Origin: Macrobrachium rosenbergii
Taxonomy: Eukaryota; Arthropoda; Malacostraca; Decapoda; Palaemonidae
Length of the DNA: 64,000 nucleotides
Reading direction: 5' to 3'
NCBI RefSeq assembly: GCF_040412425.1
Contig: NC_089795.1
Span: 84,541,163 to 84,605,162, forward strand
Below the pieces are notes generated by a model. That model was not told the DNA's origin. It was given only the letters and a program-made list of their open reading frames with translations, and ran no database searches. Position numbers and translations under genes: made by a program. Below, in pieces: positions 31,630-63,724 of this stretch (position 1 is its first letter; each line of letters begins with the position of its first letter).

Positions 31630-34600
31630 CTCCTGGATATGAGGCCAACCATATCCGGTTGCAAAAGCTTGCTAAAGGACATAATGAGGTTACCTTGAAT
31701 TGCAACTACCTCCTGCAGGTCACGCTTGGGAAAGGTGTAGTACCTGTAAACCTCCCTTGGGTTAGGGTACAGCTCCACTGCCTTGTGGGATAAACTTTTT
31801 AGTTAAAGGCTAAGAGGCTGGAAAACTCCCAATTTAAAACCCTACTGCCTTGTATGAAGTCAACCTTTTTAGGTAAAGGCTAGGTTTATGGCTTTATAAC
31901 CATAGTGCATGGAAGAGAACTGGAGACTCACCATGTATAACCTCCAAGAATAATCATGGCTATGTCACAAAAGAAGAAGTACAGATGAACGGCGTTAGTG
32001 GGAACTATGTCAGAATGATGATGATGGTTGTTCCCGCCTGGTCAAACTAGTCATGGTGCAGGTGGCATTTGACCGTCATCAAGCCAAGCTGCCCAAAAAG
32101 AAAAGAAAAGAAATGTAATAACAACCCAAAGACAACAGAAAACAAGGAAAATAAGGATAGCTACTTGGAACAATTAGAACATTATCAGGCTGGAAAGAAA
32201 ATGAATGTGTAGAGAGAAATGAAAGAATGAAGCTACAAGTATTAGGGGCTTAGTGAGGTTAGATGGCCAGGAGGGGGAGGTTCTCCAATCCCAACAGGAG
32301 GAACCTTCATATACTGGAGGCCAGGGAGTTGAGAGAGGTGTTGGTGTGATGTTAGACAAATCTGAAACCATGTTTGATAGGTTGGGCTGTATCTGACAGA
32401 TTTGTACAGCGTATAAAAGCCACACTATTCAATATATGCATAATACAAGTATATGCACCTACATCTGAACACATGAAAGAGGATGTTGATCAATTTTATC
32501 TAGAGTTAAATCAGGCAAGAGAGCAGTGCAAAGAGTATTAAGCAATTATGGTTATTGGTGACCTCAATGCGAAGGTGGGACAAGGAAGAACAGCTGGATA
32601 TTGTTGGGCCTTTGGATTAGGTAGAAGAAATGAGAGAGAAACAGATTTGTAGACTGGTGCTTAGAGAGAGAAAAGATTATATCAAACACCTGGTTTAAGC
32701 ACCACCCAAGACATCTCTGGACATGGAAAAGCCCCAGTGACAGAGTTAGAAACCAAATAGACTTTCTAACCATCAATAAAGATTTGGGAACTCTGTCAAG
32801 CAAGTGAAACCTACCCAGGAGCCGATTGTAATAGTGACTCATGTACCAGTTGTAGCAAGTGATGGTGAAGTTGAAAAATCAGAAAGAGTACACCTAAATC
32901 AAAGAGGCAACTGAAATTATTGAAAACAGAGGAAATGAAGAACCAATATAATATAATTGTAAGAAATAGATATGACCAGCTTAAGGAGGAAGGCCCAGTG
33001 CTCCAACATCCTCAGCAAAAGTGGCAAAATATGGAAATGCAATAAGAGAAGGTAATGAAATAATACCAACAACAGAAAGAGAGCTCGGAGAGAATGGATG
33101 ACAGAAGATATTTTGATAATGATGGATGAAAGAAGGCAACAGAAGGGTAAAAATGAAGATAGATATAGAGCTCTGATAGAACTATTAAGAGGGAATGCAC
33201 AAGGGCAAAGGAGAAATGATGGATGAGATATGTGAGGAGGTAGAAGATTTGGATAAAAGGGATGAACGGAGAAAGTATGATAAGGTGAAAGAAATTACTT
33301 TTAAAGAAGAGAAGTATCAGCACTGCATCAAAAAAGTGGATGGAAAACCATAGTAATGGAGTCAAAAGAAATATTGGCAAGATGGACGGAATATATTGAG
33401 AATTATTTGATGATGATAGAATAGAAACATCTAGGCTTCAATGACAACGGAGAGGGACCAAGTATAACTAGATCAGAGATATAGGCATCTTTAAAACAAA
33501 TGAAAAGGATAAAGCAACAAGTGACATGGAATAGCAGCAGAGATGTTGAGCTCTGGGAGAGAATACATCATTGATATATTAATGGAAATAGTGGAAGGAA
33601 TATATGAAGATGGAGAGCCTGCAAACACAGATGTACAACCAAACATTTAATTATCAATGCCAAAAATACTGGTGGAACACTTGAGTGCAATAAACACCGG
33701 ACTATCAGTATCATGAGTCAGATCACAAAAATAATATTATGGGATTGTTTTGAATAGAATAAGAAATAAGATACTCCCAGAGATTGGCAAATGAACAGTG
33801 TGGTTTTATGAGAGATAAAGGGACAAGAAATGCAATTTTTATTTTGAGAATGTTGATGGAGAGAGCAATAGAAGTGAAAAAAAGATCTATATGTTTGTTT
33901 TGTTGACTATGAAAAGGCTTTTTGATCAAGTTAGATGTAGACCTTTTATATGATATTGGAACATATAAATATCGATGGAAAGATCTAAGATTGATAAAGA
34001 ATTTATATTGGAATCAACAAGAGGCATCAGTGAAAGTAGAAAATGACGAATCAGAGACTCGCACATCAAGAGGTAAGACAGGTTGTGTGGTTATCACCTG
34101 ATCTCTTCAATTTATATAGTGAAATGATAATGAGAGATCTCAGAGATAGTGAAGGAATTAAGGTTGGAGGAGTCAATATTAATAATATCAGATATGCTGA
34201 TGATACAGCATTTGTTGCAGACTCTCATGATAAACTTCAAGCTTTAGTTAGTACTTTTACACGAGTCAAGTAGAGAAAGAGGTCTGTCATAAATACTAAG
34301 AAAACAGAAGTTATGGTTATCTCCAAAGATGAAATCCCAAGAACAGATATAAGAATTAATGCTGAAACAGTTAAACAAACCGATAGTTTTAATTATTTAG
34401 GATGCACTGTCACAAGTGATGGAAAATGCGAAAAAGAGATCAGGAAGAGAATATCCATGGCAAAAGGTGCATTTGCAAGATAAAGAAATTAGTCACCAAC
34501 TCAAAATATCGATGAATCTTAGGAGAAGATTTGTGAAATGTTTTGTTTGGTGTGTATTGTTGTATGGTTGTGAAACTTGACCCTGAGGAAGGCAGATGAG

Positions 34601-34967
34601 AGAGGTTACAGGCTGCAGAAATGTGGTTTTGGAGAAGGATGCTGAAAAATTCTGGACAGAAAGGAAAACTAATGAGCAGGTATTAGAGAGAGTGTGGCAT
34701 TGAGAGAGAACTTGGCTTCAATGAGAGGTAGACAAATGCGGTTTGTGGGTCACATAGTGAGAAGACAAGAACTAGAACATCTCTCTCTCACTGGTAAAAT
34801 CAATGGAAGTCGCCAAGAGAAGACCTAGACAAAAAAATATATAGATGGGATTGGTGAGAATGACTGGAGAAGAAATGTCTGCAGTCAGTTGGGCTAAGAG
34901 AGCCAGAAATAGAGAGGAGTGGCAGCCATGGCTGCCGATGTCCTTGGGGATATGGCACCCGAGGATG

Positions 34968-34968
<1 letters not shown>
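31630..34968 (+). pseudogene. RTE-type non-LTR retrotransposon, nearly full length, broken
   Basis: Starting at RIATWN (32151), an apurinic-type endonuclease is readable across frames: SEVRWPG-like, IIQVYAPTSEHM, VIGDLNAKVG (32551-32580) and RVRNQIDFLTI. The reverse transcriptase follows: GFMRDKGTRNAIFILRML, CFVDYEKAF, LSPDLFNLYSEMIMRDL, INNIRYADDTAFVADSHDKL (YADD at 34193-34204), FNYLGCTVTSDGKCEKEI and the final MRFVGHIVRR...AADVLGDM. It ends at 34968 in a long (TA)n tail. More than ten stops or frameshifts. The 31630-32140 part is probably 5' UTR. Confidence 0.75.
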
Positions 34969-36116
<1,148 letters not shown>

Positions 36117-36282
36117 ATGAGAGAGAGAGAGAGAGAGTCGATACACGGAGAGAGAGAGAGTTGAGAGAGAGGGGAAAAAAATGTGGGTGTTGTCATGGGT
36201 CGAATCTTTATACGTCTTTTCCCGAAGAAAGATCGCGAGATTACGCTCGACACTTTCAAAAGTGTTGAATCTGTTCCGTAAC

Positions 36283-36340
<58 letters not shown>

Positions 36341-36372
36341 ATATATACATATATATATACATATATATACAG
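36117..36372. repeat. (AG)n and (TA)n tracts
   Basis: (AG) blocks at 36117-36168 and a TA tract at 36284-36372, separated by 115 bp of unique sequence. Confidence 0.85.
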
Positions 36373-36529
36373 TAATACTTGATCTTACACGATTCGAGGT
36401 TAAGTTATGAATTCACACACACACGAACTTTTCACTGGAACCTAACTAATGGGCATACACGATTTTTCACAGACACACGATATTGAGAAACCCTGCAGAA
36501 GTGGTGTTTTGTTTTGATAAGTACAAGTT

Positions 36530-37345
36530 TCCATGCTTTTATGTGTAAAATCTTGATGAAAAATGCATTTCATTCTTTTTATGTGAAATCTGTAATGCAT
36601 TTCATGCATGTAAAATCTGTATGAAAAAATACATTTTATGTTTAATGTGCAAAATCTCTATAAAATACATTCATGCTTTCATGTGTAAAATCTTTATGAA
36701 ATGCGTTTCATGCTTTCATGTGTAAAATCTGTATCTAAAATGTATTATTTTATTTTTGCACATGTGTAAATATGATGCAAAAAGTAGTTTCAGCTCATTC
36801 ATAGTAAATTTTACAGATATTGATACCCATTTGCAAAGTTACTGCACTTTTCAAAATATTATAGAAAATGCTTGTTTAAAGTTTGAAATAAATTTAAAAG
36901 TTTTCATGCTTTTAACTGTAAAATCGATATGGAAAATTTATATTTATATTTCTGTACATAAATATCATACGTTATTATGTCCCATTTGAAAGTCTTTGTC
37001 ACAAGGACTTTACATGACCTTGTGAGGTTGTTGGATAAAATGAATTCGTTTAATGGTATCAGAGATGTAATCTAAGAGTTGTATAAGTGTCATTCTTTGA
37101 AAAATTACTCTGTTCATTTCGGAGAAAAATGCTGGTGCAATTTGGTATGTGCATGTAATTACAGCACGTTCAGTTGGTGTACTTTTACAAGATGTGATAC
37201 CCTTTTAGAAACTGCATTTTTCAAAAGATGATACCCTGTAGAAAGTGTGTTTATTTTCAAGTTTTCGTGTTTTTGTGTAAAATCAGAATGGAAAATTTGT
37301 ATTTATACATTTGCGCATAAATACGATACAAAAAGCAATTACAGT
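36530..37345. repeat. Degenerate nested repeats (45-bp and about 360-bp scale)
   Basis: Between 36530 and 36745 the motif catgctttcatgtgtaaaat with tgtatgaaaaatgcatttc recurs about five times. A longer block at 36755-36985 (cacttttcaaaatatt, catgcttttaactgtaaaat, tatatttctgtacataaata) is echoed at 37140-37330. Confidence 0.5.
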
Positions 37346-37354
37346 TATTTATTA

Positions 37355-37357
<3 letters not shown>

Positions 37358-37420
<63 letters not shown>
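37358..37420. repeat. (CT)n microsatellite
   Basis: About 31 uninterrupted CT repeats. Confidence 0.95.
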
Positions 37421-37426
<6 letters not shown>

Positions 37427-37976
37427 CATGGCTCAAACATACTTTTACAACTTTATTTCTCTGTACGTCATTACCTGTACAGTATATAATTTTAAATTGA
37501 TTGAATTTACCTGTGCTGTAATTAATGCCTCTTAAACATTATGTTTATGTTTTCGATTTTTTATGAATTGTGCTTTTGTTGACTGACATGACGTTTGCTA
37601 ATTAATTAAAGAAAACGGCTTTTACTCTAAGTGAAAACGTATCCCATGAATTAGGGATAACATTAGTATACGTCACGCACTACTTACTGTAAATGCGCTT
37701 TATTATGAAACTGTACAATACTCAATTTTTATGTTTCAACCGTTTATTGTATTCCTTTTTAAGGGTAATGTTTTCTTTAAATTTTAAATAAATTACACTA
37801 ACTTTAGTTTATTTAAAAGTTAAGCAATACTTTGGGACATGATTAGGTTCATATTTAGTGTTAAACTTTGAAATAAACATTTATTAGCATTTTTAAGGAC
37901 CATGGCAAACTTATGTGAAAATTCACCTTGCAATGAGGGGCTCCGAACCTAACCTCGTAATTTAGAGGAATGACTG

Positions 37977-37996
37977 TATATATATATATATATATA

Positions 37997-38051
<55 letters not shown>
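37977..38051. repeat. (TA)n microsatellite
   Basis: TA tract with one interruption at the left border of the tRNA-like array. Confidence 0.9.
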
Positions 38052-38052
<1 letters not shown>

Positions 38053-39425
38053 ATGTTTTTATCACATCACCGTGACTCATATACAATCAGTAAGCTACAA
38101 ACGATCCCTTTTAATATCCAAGTTCATTCTACTAGAATAATACATATTTCATATATGTTGCAGAAGGGAATTTTTTTAGTTGATAATAAGTTCGTCGTCC
38201 CGTGGCGAACCAGTATGAAGGACAAAGAACTCAGGACTACAGTGGGCTGATTAACCCATGCGCCAGCAAGTGAGGTATAAGTGGATATCGATCTCCCCAT
38301 ATACAAATCACCACGTCCGAACTCAGGTGTTTGTATTTAGGGAAGCGATTATCCACCCACCTCTGCCATGCTAACCGTGTAATGCATTTGTCGCGACGGA
38401 GCCATATTATGACTTTTATCCCATCACCGTGATTCATATACAATCAAAGCTACAAACGTCCTTTAATATCCAATTCGGCCGCACCGGAAATAATATATTT
38501 TCATGTATGTTACCGGAAGGGAATTTTTTAGTTGATAATAAGTTCGTCGTCCGTGGGCTCGAACCAGCGAAGGACAAGAAGTCCAGGACTACAGTGGGCG
38601 CGTGCCCATGCGGCCAGCAGAAGTGAAGGTATAAGTGGATATCGTCTCCCGGCACCGTCGCCCGTTTAACTCCAGGTGTTTTGTATTTAGAGACGAGTAT
38701 CCACTCACCTCTACCATGCTAACCGCAATGTCGTTTGTCGCGTGACACAGCCATATTATGACTTTATCACATCACCGTGATTCATTACAATCAGTGTTAC
38801 AAACATCCTTCAATATCCAATTCGCTCTACCTCGGAAATAATATATTTTCTTATATGTTATCGGAAGGGGAATTTTTAGTTGATAGTAAGTTCGATCTCA
38901 TCCATTGAACTCGAACCACCAGAAGGACAAAAAGTCAGGACTACAGTGGACGCATTAACCCACGCGCCAGCAAGTGAGGTGGTATAAGTGGATATAAGTC
39001 TCCCATATACAAATCTGTCCGAACTCAGGTGTTTGTATTTAGAGACGATGTCCACCACCCTCGCTATGCTAACCGTAATGTGTTTATGCAGACGCAGCCA
39101 TGTGTGACTTTATCACATCACCGTGATTCATATACAATCAGTAAGCTACAAATCCTTCAATATCCACCTGCTCTACCTCCGAGAAATAATATATTTTCAT
39201 ACATATGTTATCGAAGGGGAATTTTTAGTTGATAGTAAGTTAGGTCATCCGATGGGCGAACCAGCGAGACAGAGAAGTCAGGACTACAGTGGATGACAAC
39301 TCCATGCTGACCCAGCAAGTGAGGTATAAGTGATATCGTCTCCCATATACAAATCACCAATCGAACCCAGGTGTTGTGAGAGACGATATCCACCCACCTG
39401 CCATGCTAACCGTGTGTCATTTTCA
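38047..39425 (-). repeat. Tandem array of about 350-bp units with tRNA-like promoter boxes
   Basis: Four units begin with atcac-tcaccgtga-tcata at about 38061, 38418, 38767 and 39111. The minus strand of unit 2 has CTGGTTCGAGCCCACGG (B-box-like) preceded by a GCTGGCCGCATGGG-type A box and CCCACTGTAGTCCTG. Units differ by many small indels. A (TA)n tract borders the left end. A related single copy is at 8505. Confidence 0.75.
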
Positions 39426-39627
39426 GCTGATGCCTGGAAAAGAAGCAGCAGACAGATCTGATCACTCTTTGCCTCGAATATGAATTATCGACTTAGCGAG
39501 CGGCTCATAATCGGTTGTAATCCCTGTGCCTTGGACTGCAAGGTTGATAGACAGATATGTCTATCTGACTGATCACAGACAGAAACAAAAAGAAAGGGAG
39601 CAATATTCTAGTGACTCTTTGCTAATC

Positions 39628-39628
<1 letters not shown>

Positions 39629-39680
<52 letters not shown>

Positions 39681-39681
39681 C
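39629..39681. repeat. (TA)n microsatellite
   Basis: About 22 TA then attatata. The flanks (39430-40445) hold nothing I recognise. Confidence 0.9.
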
Positions 39682-40445
39682 AATAATATTTTCTATATAT
39701 TTATTCCATTCATCCCTTCTCAGCCCATTAGCTAGAAAGTCAAATTCTCTTACTGCTGCAAGTTGAGAGACACTATTAAGGGGGTGAACTTATGTAGGCC
39801 TACCCCCCAACATCACCTGATTTAGGGAAAACATAATGACCTCTTTAGAGCTCCAGGGGAAAACAGCAATACAGCAATTACTGTCTTAATAGAAACTTTC
39901 TCCTTCATAGGCACTCGGCATTACACTCCACTTCTATAAAGGAGAGTTAGTTGTGTAATCTTTTATTACATAGATAGTTGAACCTTAAACTGCGTCTATA
40001 CTTTTGGCCTTGTAAAAATTTATATTATTGCAATATAGTGACTGCATCTTACCAGGATTGTGAAGTATTTTCAAGTAATGCACTACATGTGGAAAGTAAA
40101 GACTTTACAGAACTAACTTCATTTGTGAAGAGATGGAAATCAATGAGAATCATTTTCTCATGACACTGCATTTGGAATACAGTACCCCAGCATACCAGCA
40201 TATACCTTAACCAATAGATGGTTCAGGGAGTGGTATAAATCCCAAAACAAGGGAATAAATCGAGAGAAGGACTGAGTTTATCGTAAATGCTAGTACTCTA
40301 TACTATTATTGCCTCTTGAATCTTGCTTACAAGTGTGGATAATTATTTTACTGGCTGCTGAGGACTTTTCTTGCCTCTCTTGAAGTTATCTTTAACAGGT
40401 CAGCGATTTTTATTGTCTTCTTCCTTTGCCTGGTCAAATATGAGT

Positions 40446-40718
40446 TTAGCAATGACAAGAGTCTAGGAACTTCATGGTCATCTTACGGATGTCTGGTCCT
40501 CTCCTCTGCAGGTCTTTGTATGATTTTTCTTTGTCACGTGACGTGTGATCAACATTAATTTTAGTTCTAAACTTTTGATTTGTTATACTGTAGTCCACTG
40601 AGTAATGCTTAAACACTAGAATGTCACCAGCGCGAATGTCAGTGCTCCCATTTATGTTGTCTATACCAAACTTTGTAGTGTACATTATTTGTTTGTAACG
40701 ACAGGATACTCCAAGCAA
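40446..40718 (-). CDS. Possible terminal exon of a third related gene
   Basis: An open frame of about 90 codons on the minus strand, ending in TAA. It contains GVSCRYKQIMYT, then STDIRAGDILVFKHY, and ends KFLDSCHC. The spacing of SCR, YT and RAGDILV recalls gene A (TCR, YT, RVGGDVLL), but overall identity is low. The frame stays open up to a possible acceptor (acgctttcag) at about 40760, next to the (CT)n tract. No upstream exons were found, so this could be a real last exon, a fragment or chance. Confidence 0.38.
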   Translation of the reverse strand: MLGVSCRYKQIMYTTKFGIDNINGSTDIRAGDILVFKHYSVDYSITNQKFRTKINVDHTSRDKEKSYKDLQRRGPDIRKMTMKFLDSCHC

Positions 40719-40763
40719 CTGATTTATGCAACTGATACTGACAATGTATGTTCTGAAAGCGTT

Positions 40764-40769
<6 letters not shown>

Positions 40770-40839
<70 letters not shown>

Positions 40840-40868
40840 AATATTGTTTCTCTCTCTCTCTCTCTCTG
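40770..40868. repeat. (CT)n microsatellite
   Basis: About 34 CT, a short break (agaatattgttt), then eight more. It abuts the 5' side of the reading frame at 40446-40718. Confidence 0.95.
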
Positions 40869-41213
40869 CAAAACAGTAAAGTTGAACTGAAGACAGACTA
40901 CAGTACATTTACTGGAGGTTGTAGAGAAGCGGAGTGCGGCAAATGAAAGTATAAACTAGATTTCATTTTCATTTGTTCTTAAGAACTAATGATTCCACAG
41001 ACATCAAGTAATGCATTTGAACTTCGGTACAATCATTGTACATTTAAAAAGCCATTTGCAAGCATAGGTTATCATAAATATTCTGCCTCTCCAAATCATG
41101 ATAAAAGGTAACAGATAACTGTAGGAACCTATAGTAGGGTTTCGCAGGATAGGCCAAGTAGTAGATGTACAGTAGAACTGGAGGGCCTAAAGTTCCCAAA
41201 CACTGCAGAGGTG

Positions 41214-41490
41214 CTCCCCGTAGGGGGTTAGTGCTGTCAGTGCACCTCACGTAGTACACTATAGGCATCCCTTCGGCCCCTAACTGTAACCCCCCCCCGC
41301 CATTCCTTTTACTGTACCTCCATTCATATTCTCTTTTTTCCATCTTACTATCCACCCTCTGTTAACAATTGTTTCATAGTGCAACTACGAGGTTTACCTC
41401 AAGTTACACCTTTCAAATATCCCTTGCAGCCCGAATGACCTCATTGGTCCCAGCGCGAGGCCTGGCCTAAGTTCTATATTCCAGTCCATA
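41214..41490 (-). repeat. SINE-like 300-bp family, copy
   Basis: Reverse orientation: ccgtagggggttagtgctgt, cttcggcccctaactg, ttgtttcatagtgcaactac and gcgaggcctggcctaa. Confidence 0.65.
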
Positions 41491-42937
41491 TGTGCTGTTC
41501 TGTCCTCAAAAGTTGATTGTGTCATGACAAAGAGCCTGAAGACCAGGTACCTCTACCATATTTTCTGAACTAAAACAAACACTGTCAAATTTTAAAATAG
41601 ACTCTGGCCTTAAGGATTATGTCAAGGTTTCATCAGAATCTGAGGAACTTGATTCTCTCAATGTAGGTCAGCTTGTGCAGTTGAAAAATTGGTTAAGTTT
41701 AGGATATTTTTGAACGAGTAAGCAACACGACATACTGTACCTTCAAAGCTTCATCAGATTGAGTGAAAAATAAAATGACAAGGGCCTAAATAATTGAGAG
41801 GCTCAATTTTTATCTTGAAGACAAGTTAATGATTATAAATACTTGTTAAAAGTAACCACTGACTCCAGTTACATAAAATGTTGTATCAAAACTAAACAAA
41901 ACAAAAAAAAAACGTTATTTAAACAAACCTCTGACCTTGATTAATGGTCTTGGTCAAAATAGGTTAAGAAAACTAATCACCAACCCATAGGTACCTGTCT
42001 GACAAAGAACACCAAAATGCTAATCATTAGGTTGACCTGTGACCTTTTAGAACTGAAAAATATTTTTGGAAAATGAATGCTAACTTCTAGGTGCCTTCCT
42101 ACGAAATTTCATCAGAATAAAAAAAGAATGTTGACTTAAATACAGACTTTGTACTATGAAAAATAAATCTAGATCACAACACATCAGAATCAGAGAGAGA
42201 AAAAAATGATGCAAGATCCTGAAAGATAAGAAGGTGCAGATAAAAGGGATATTGTAACCTGCTGACAGATATATATAGACATAACGCAATGTCAGGATGT
42301 GAGATTCTAGAAGGAAAAAATTCCACATGGGATAAGCTGAGTGCGTAGAAGTCAGACTGCCACAGTGCACTTGGCACATCAAGTTATTATTGTTATGATT
42401 ATTCAGAGTATATATTTTTATAAATGAAGCTAAAACACTGCCAAATTACGTAGCAAGGTTCCGTAAATTAGAAGTCTGGTAAATGACAATTTATGCTTTA
42501 GAAAGACTTAAAAACCTGAAGGCAGAATAAACTATTCTTCTGTATGTAATTTTACGGCTGTGATCAAGTCCTTTCATCAACACTTTAGCCGAAATAAAAT
42601 TACACTGTAACCCATTGTGACATTTAAGGTGCCTGTATATCCTAAATGTATCACCTTGAAACCATTCCCATACACATTTAATATTTTACTAAAAGCAATT
42701 ATCATAGGAAATTATTCATCGTTCAAGATTTCTCTGTTAAGTTTTATCTAACTCTCCGTGTGCTGAGGTTTGGAATGTTCTCCTGGCTTCCATTTTCCCT
42801 TGTTCTACATCCGGTACATAAAAGCATCCGTAGTCTGTGGCACTAACCTTTTGGTGAAATGTGAAATTGGGTTTTCCTAAATTCATCCAAACAGATGGGC
42901 AGTTCAGAAGAAAAATCTCCGAGAGATAATTGTTTCC
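41491..42937. other. No gene; diverged low-copy repeat character
   Basis: Between 41600 and 42110 variants of ctgaccttgattaatggtc, gacctgtgacctttt and ttcatcagaat recur, suggesting an old degenerate repeat. The rest is AT-rich without features. Confidence 0.4.
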
Positions 42938-43083
42938 AAATCCTGTTTACAATCCTTAAATTGATCTTGTTTATTCGAAATCTTGTTTGCAATCGTTAAA
43001 TTGCTCTTGTTTATTCGAAATCCTGTTTACAGTCCTTAAATTGATCTTGTTCATTCGAAATCCTGTTTACAATAATTAAATTG
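42938..43083. repeat. 41-bp tandem repeat
   Basis: About 3.6 copies of aaatcctgtttacaatcctt followed by aaattgatcttgtttattcg, with few changes. Confidence 0.8.
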
Positions 43084-43193
43084 TATACAGCACACGAGTA
43101 AAAAATATTCAGTGACCCTCACTAACTACCATAAGATTAAAAAGAGTATAATTATGATTCGAAGGGTAAGGCTCATGTAGTTATACACAGATT

Positions 43194-43197
<4 letters not shown>

Positions 43198-43231
<34 letters not shown>
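43198..43231. repeat. (AG)n microsatellite
   Basis: About 16 AG repeats. Confidence 0.9.
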
Positions 43232-43234
<3 letters not shown>

Positions 43235-44066
43235 TTAATGTCATGTGTGACATCAGACTACTATCTGCTTCCCGAGTTGCTTTTTACATAAAAGAATAGC
43301 AAGATTCCCACGCCAACACAGAGAGAAAGTAATACTTGTCTATGAGTATTTAAAAAAGAAACTATATATTTTTCTCCTATTTTTCTTCCATTCATCAACA
43401 GAAAATAGCAGTACCGAGACAGTTACTTTGGCTAATGTCACATAAAGTACTGTGAGCGGAAATGAAAACTGAGTATATACTGCTTGTTCATATACCCGTA
43501 TTTTATCTTTAGAAATGACAGCAGCTGGATGATTTGGTAATTCATATCATTAACACTTGAAGGTTTATTTATACAGGAGTCCTAAACATTGTAAATTTCA
43601 ATTGTAATTAGCAGAAATTAAATATGAGTGTTGATTGATGCTGTTTGTTGCCTCTATTTTGACTTGAGAGTTGATTTGTTGCATACGAGGCTTGAGCCTC
43701 AAAAGACTGCCCATGTTATCTTGGAAGTAGTATGTAGATTACACCACGACATGGCAAAGTGAAAAGTTGTAACTGGTATATAATAAGGAAAGGAATAACA
43801 GTAAGATGTAGAGGCTTTCTCAGTAATGCAATATGGTGACACTATTCTCCTGCAACTTCATGAGAAAGTGGCCTTTGGTTGCCTACATAAAAACAGTTCC
43901 TTTTCAGTCTTGCAGTGTAAGGTCTGGGTCTCTTGTGATGTGAAATGTGTGATGACAGTAATTGTTGTCTAGTACAGGAAATCCTTCATTGAATTTACAA
44001 GAAAATCTGTTGCACAAATATTGATAAATTTACTTTTTGGATCTGATAGAAGCTCGTTTTTGTTGC

Positions 44067-44097
44067 ATGGCGTTGTTGGCATTGCTTAGTATTTTTA
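44067..44097 (+). CDS. Gene B candidate first coding exon
   Basis: ATG opens MALLALLSIF, a hydrophobic stretch suitable for a signal peptide, and leaves one base at a GT (gtaatg). Joined to 44884 it reads through an Arg codon into VVTLVTSQSS, the same phase and Arg position as the gene A exon 1-2 junction. The donor and the Kozak context are weak, so this is a proposal. Confidence 0.27.
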
Positions 44098-44883
44098 GTA
44101 ATGTTCACCATATAGTCAAATGATCCGCTGAATGACTTCGAAACTTATTTTTTTTTCAATTGTGTCAAAATTTGGAAACAGGGTGGGTAAAAGAAAATTC
44201 CACTCTGTAGAATCGTTTCATGTTTTTGCCATAATATGGGTTTGGGAAACACTTGAAACAATGTTCACATTAAAAAAAAATACAATTCTAGCCGTCCCAG
44301 AAGTTAGTCAAAACAAACATTTACAGGATATGGCAACTACTGTAATTGAGGCATGTTCTTTAACAAAAATGTCTTGCTTCTTTTTAATAATTTTCTCTAT
44401 TAAATGGTTAGGTTTTGATTAACCCATAGTCTACCGTAAATCTGTTTGTTTGCTCCTAGATTATTTTAAGAATTAAATAGAATTTAGTGTTTAAATAGAT
44501 TTTTCAATTAAGGTTTTGTTTTATCGGTGCAGCAGGATTTCATACACTGCCGAATTATACTGTACAAGCTTCCACTTAGTTTGGCTATGAGCACTCCACT
44601 TTATGCTGTTTTTCTTAAATCAAGTAAGGATTATTCCTAGAGAAACTGTAACACTCCATCATTACCTCATTTTGCCCCCTCGCCGATATAAAGTGGTTCC
44701 AGTAACAGAATACTTTTTAAATTTTTGATGTTTATACTGACGTAAAAAATGCTTTCATTCTCTGCTTACCTTCAGATAACCAATGTTTCAAGTTACTTTT
44801 ACAGGTATTTTGGTACAAGTCATCAAAATCTTTTACTAAGTAAGTCTTTTGGTCCAAGTCATCAAACTCGTCTATTTTTTCAG

Positions 44884-63724
<18,841 letters not shown>

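Noticed and set aside
33012..33380. 122-codon minus-strand open frame
   Set aside because: Antisense shadow of the RTE relic.
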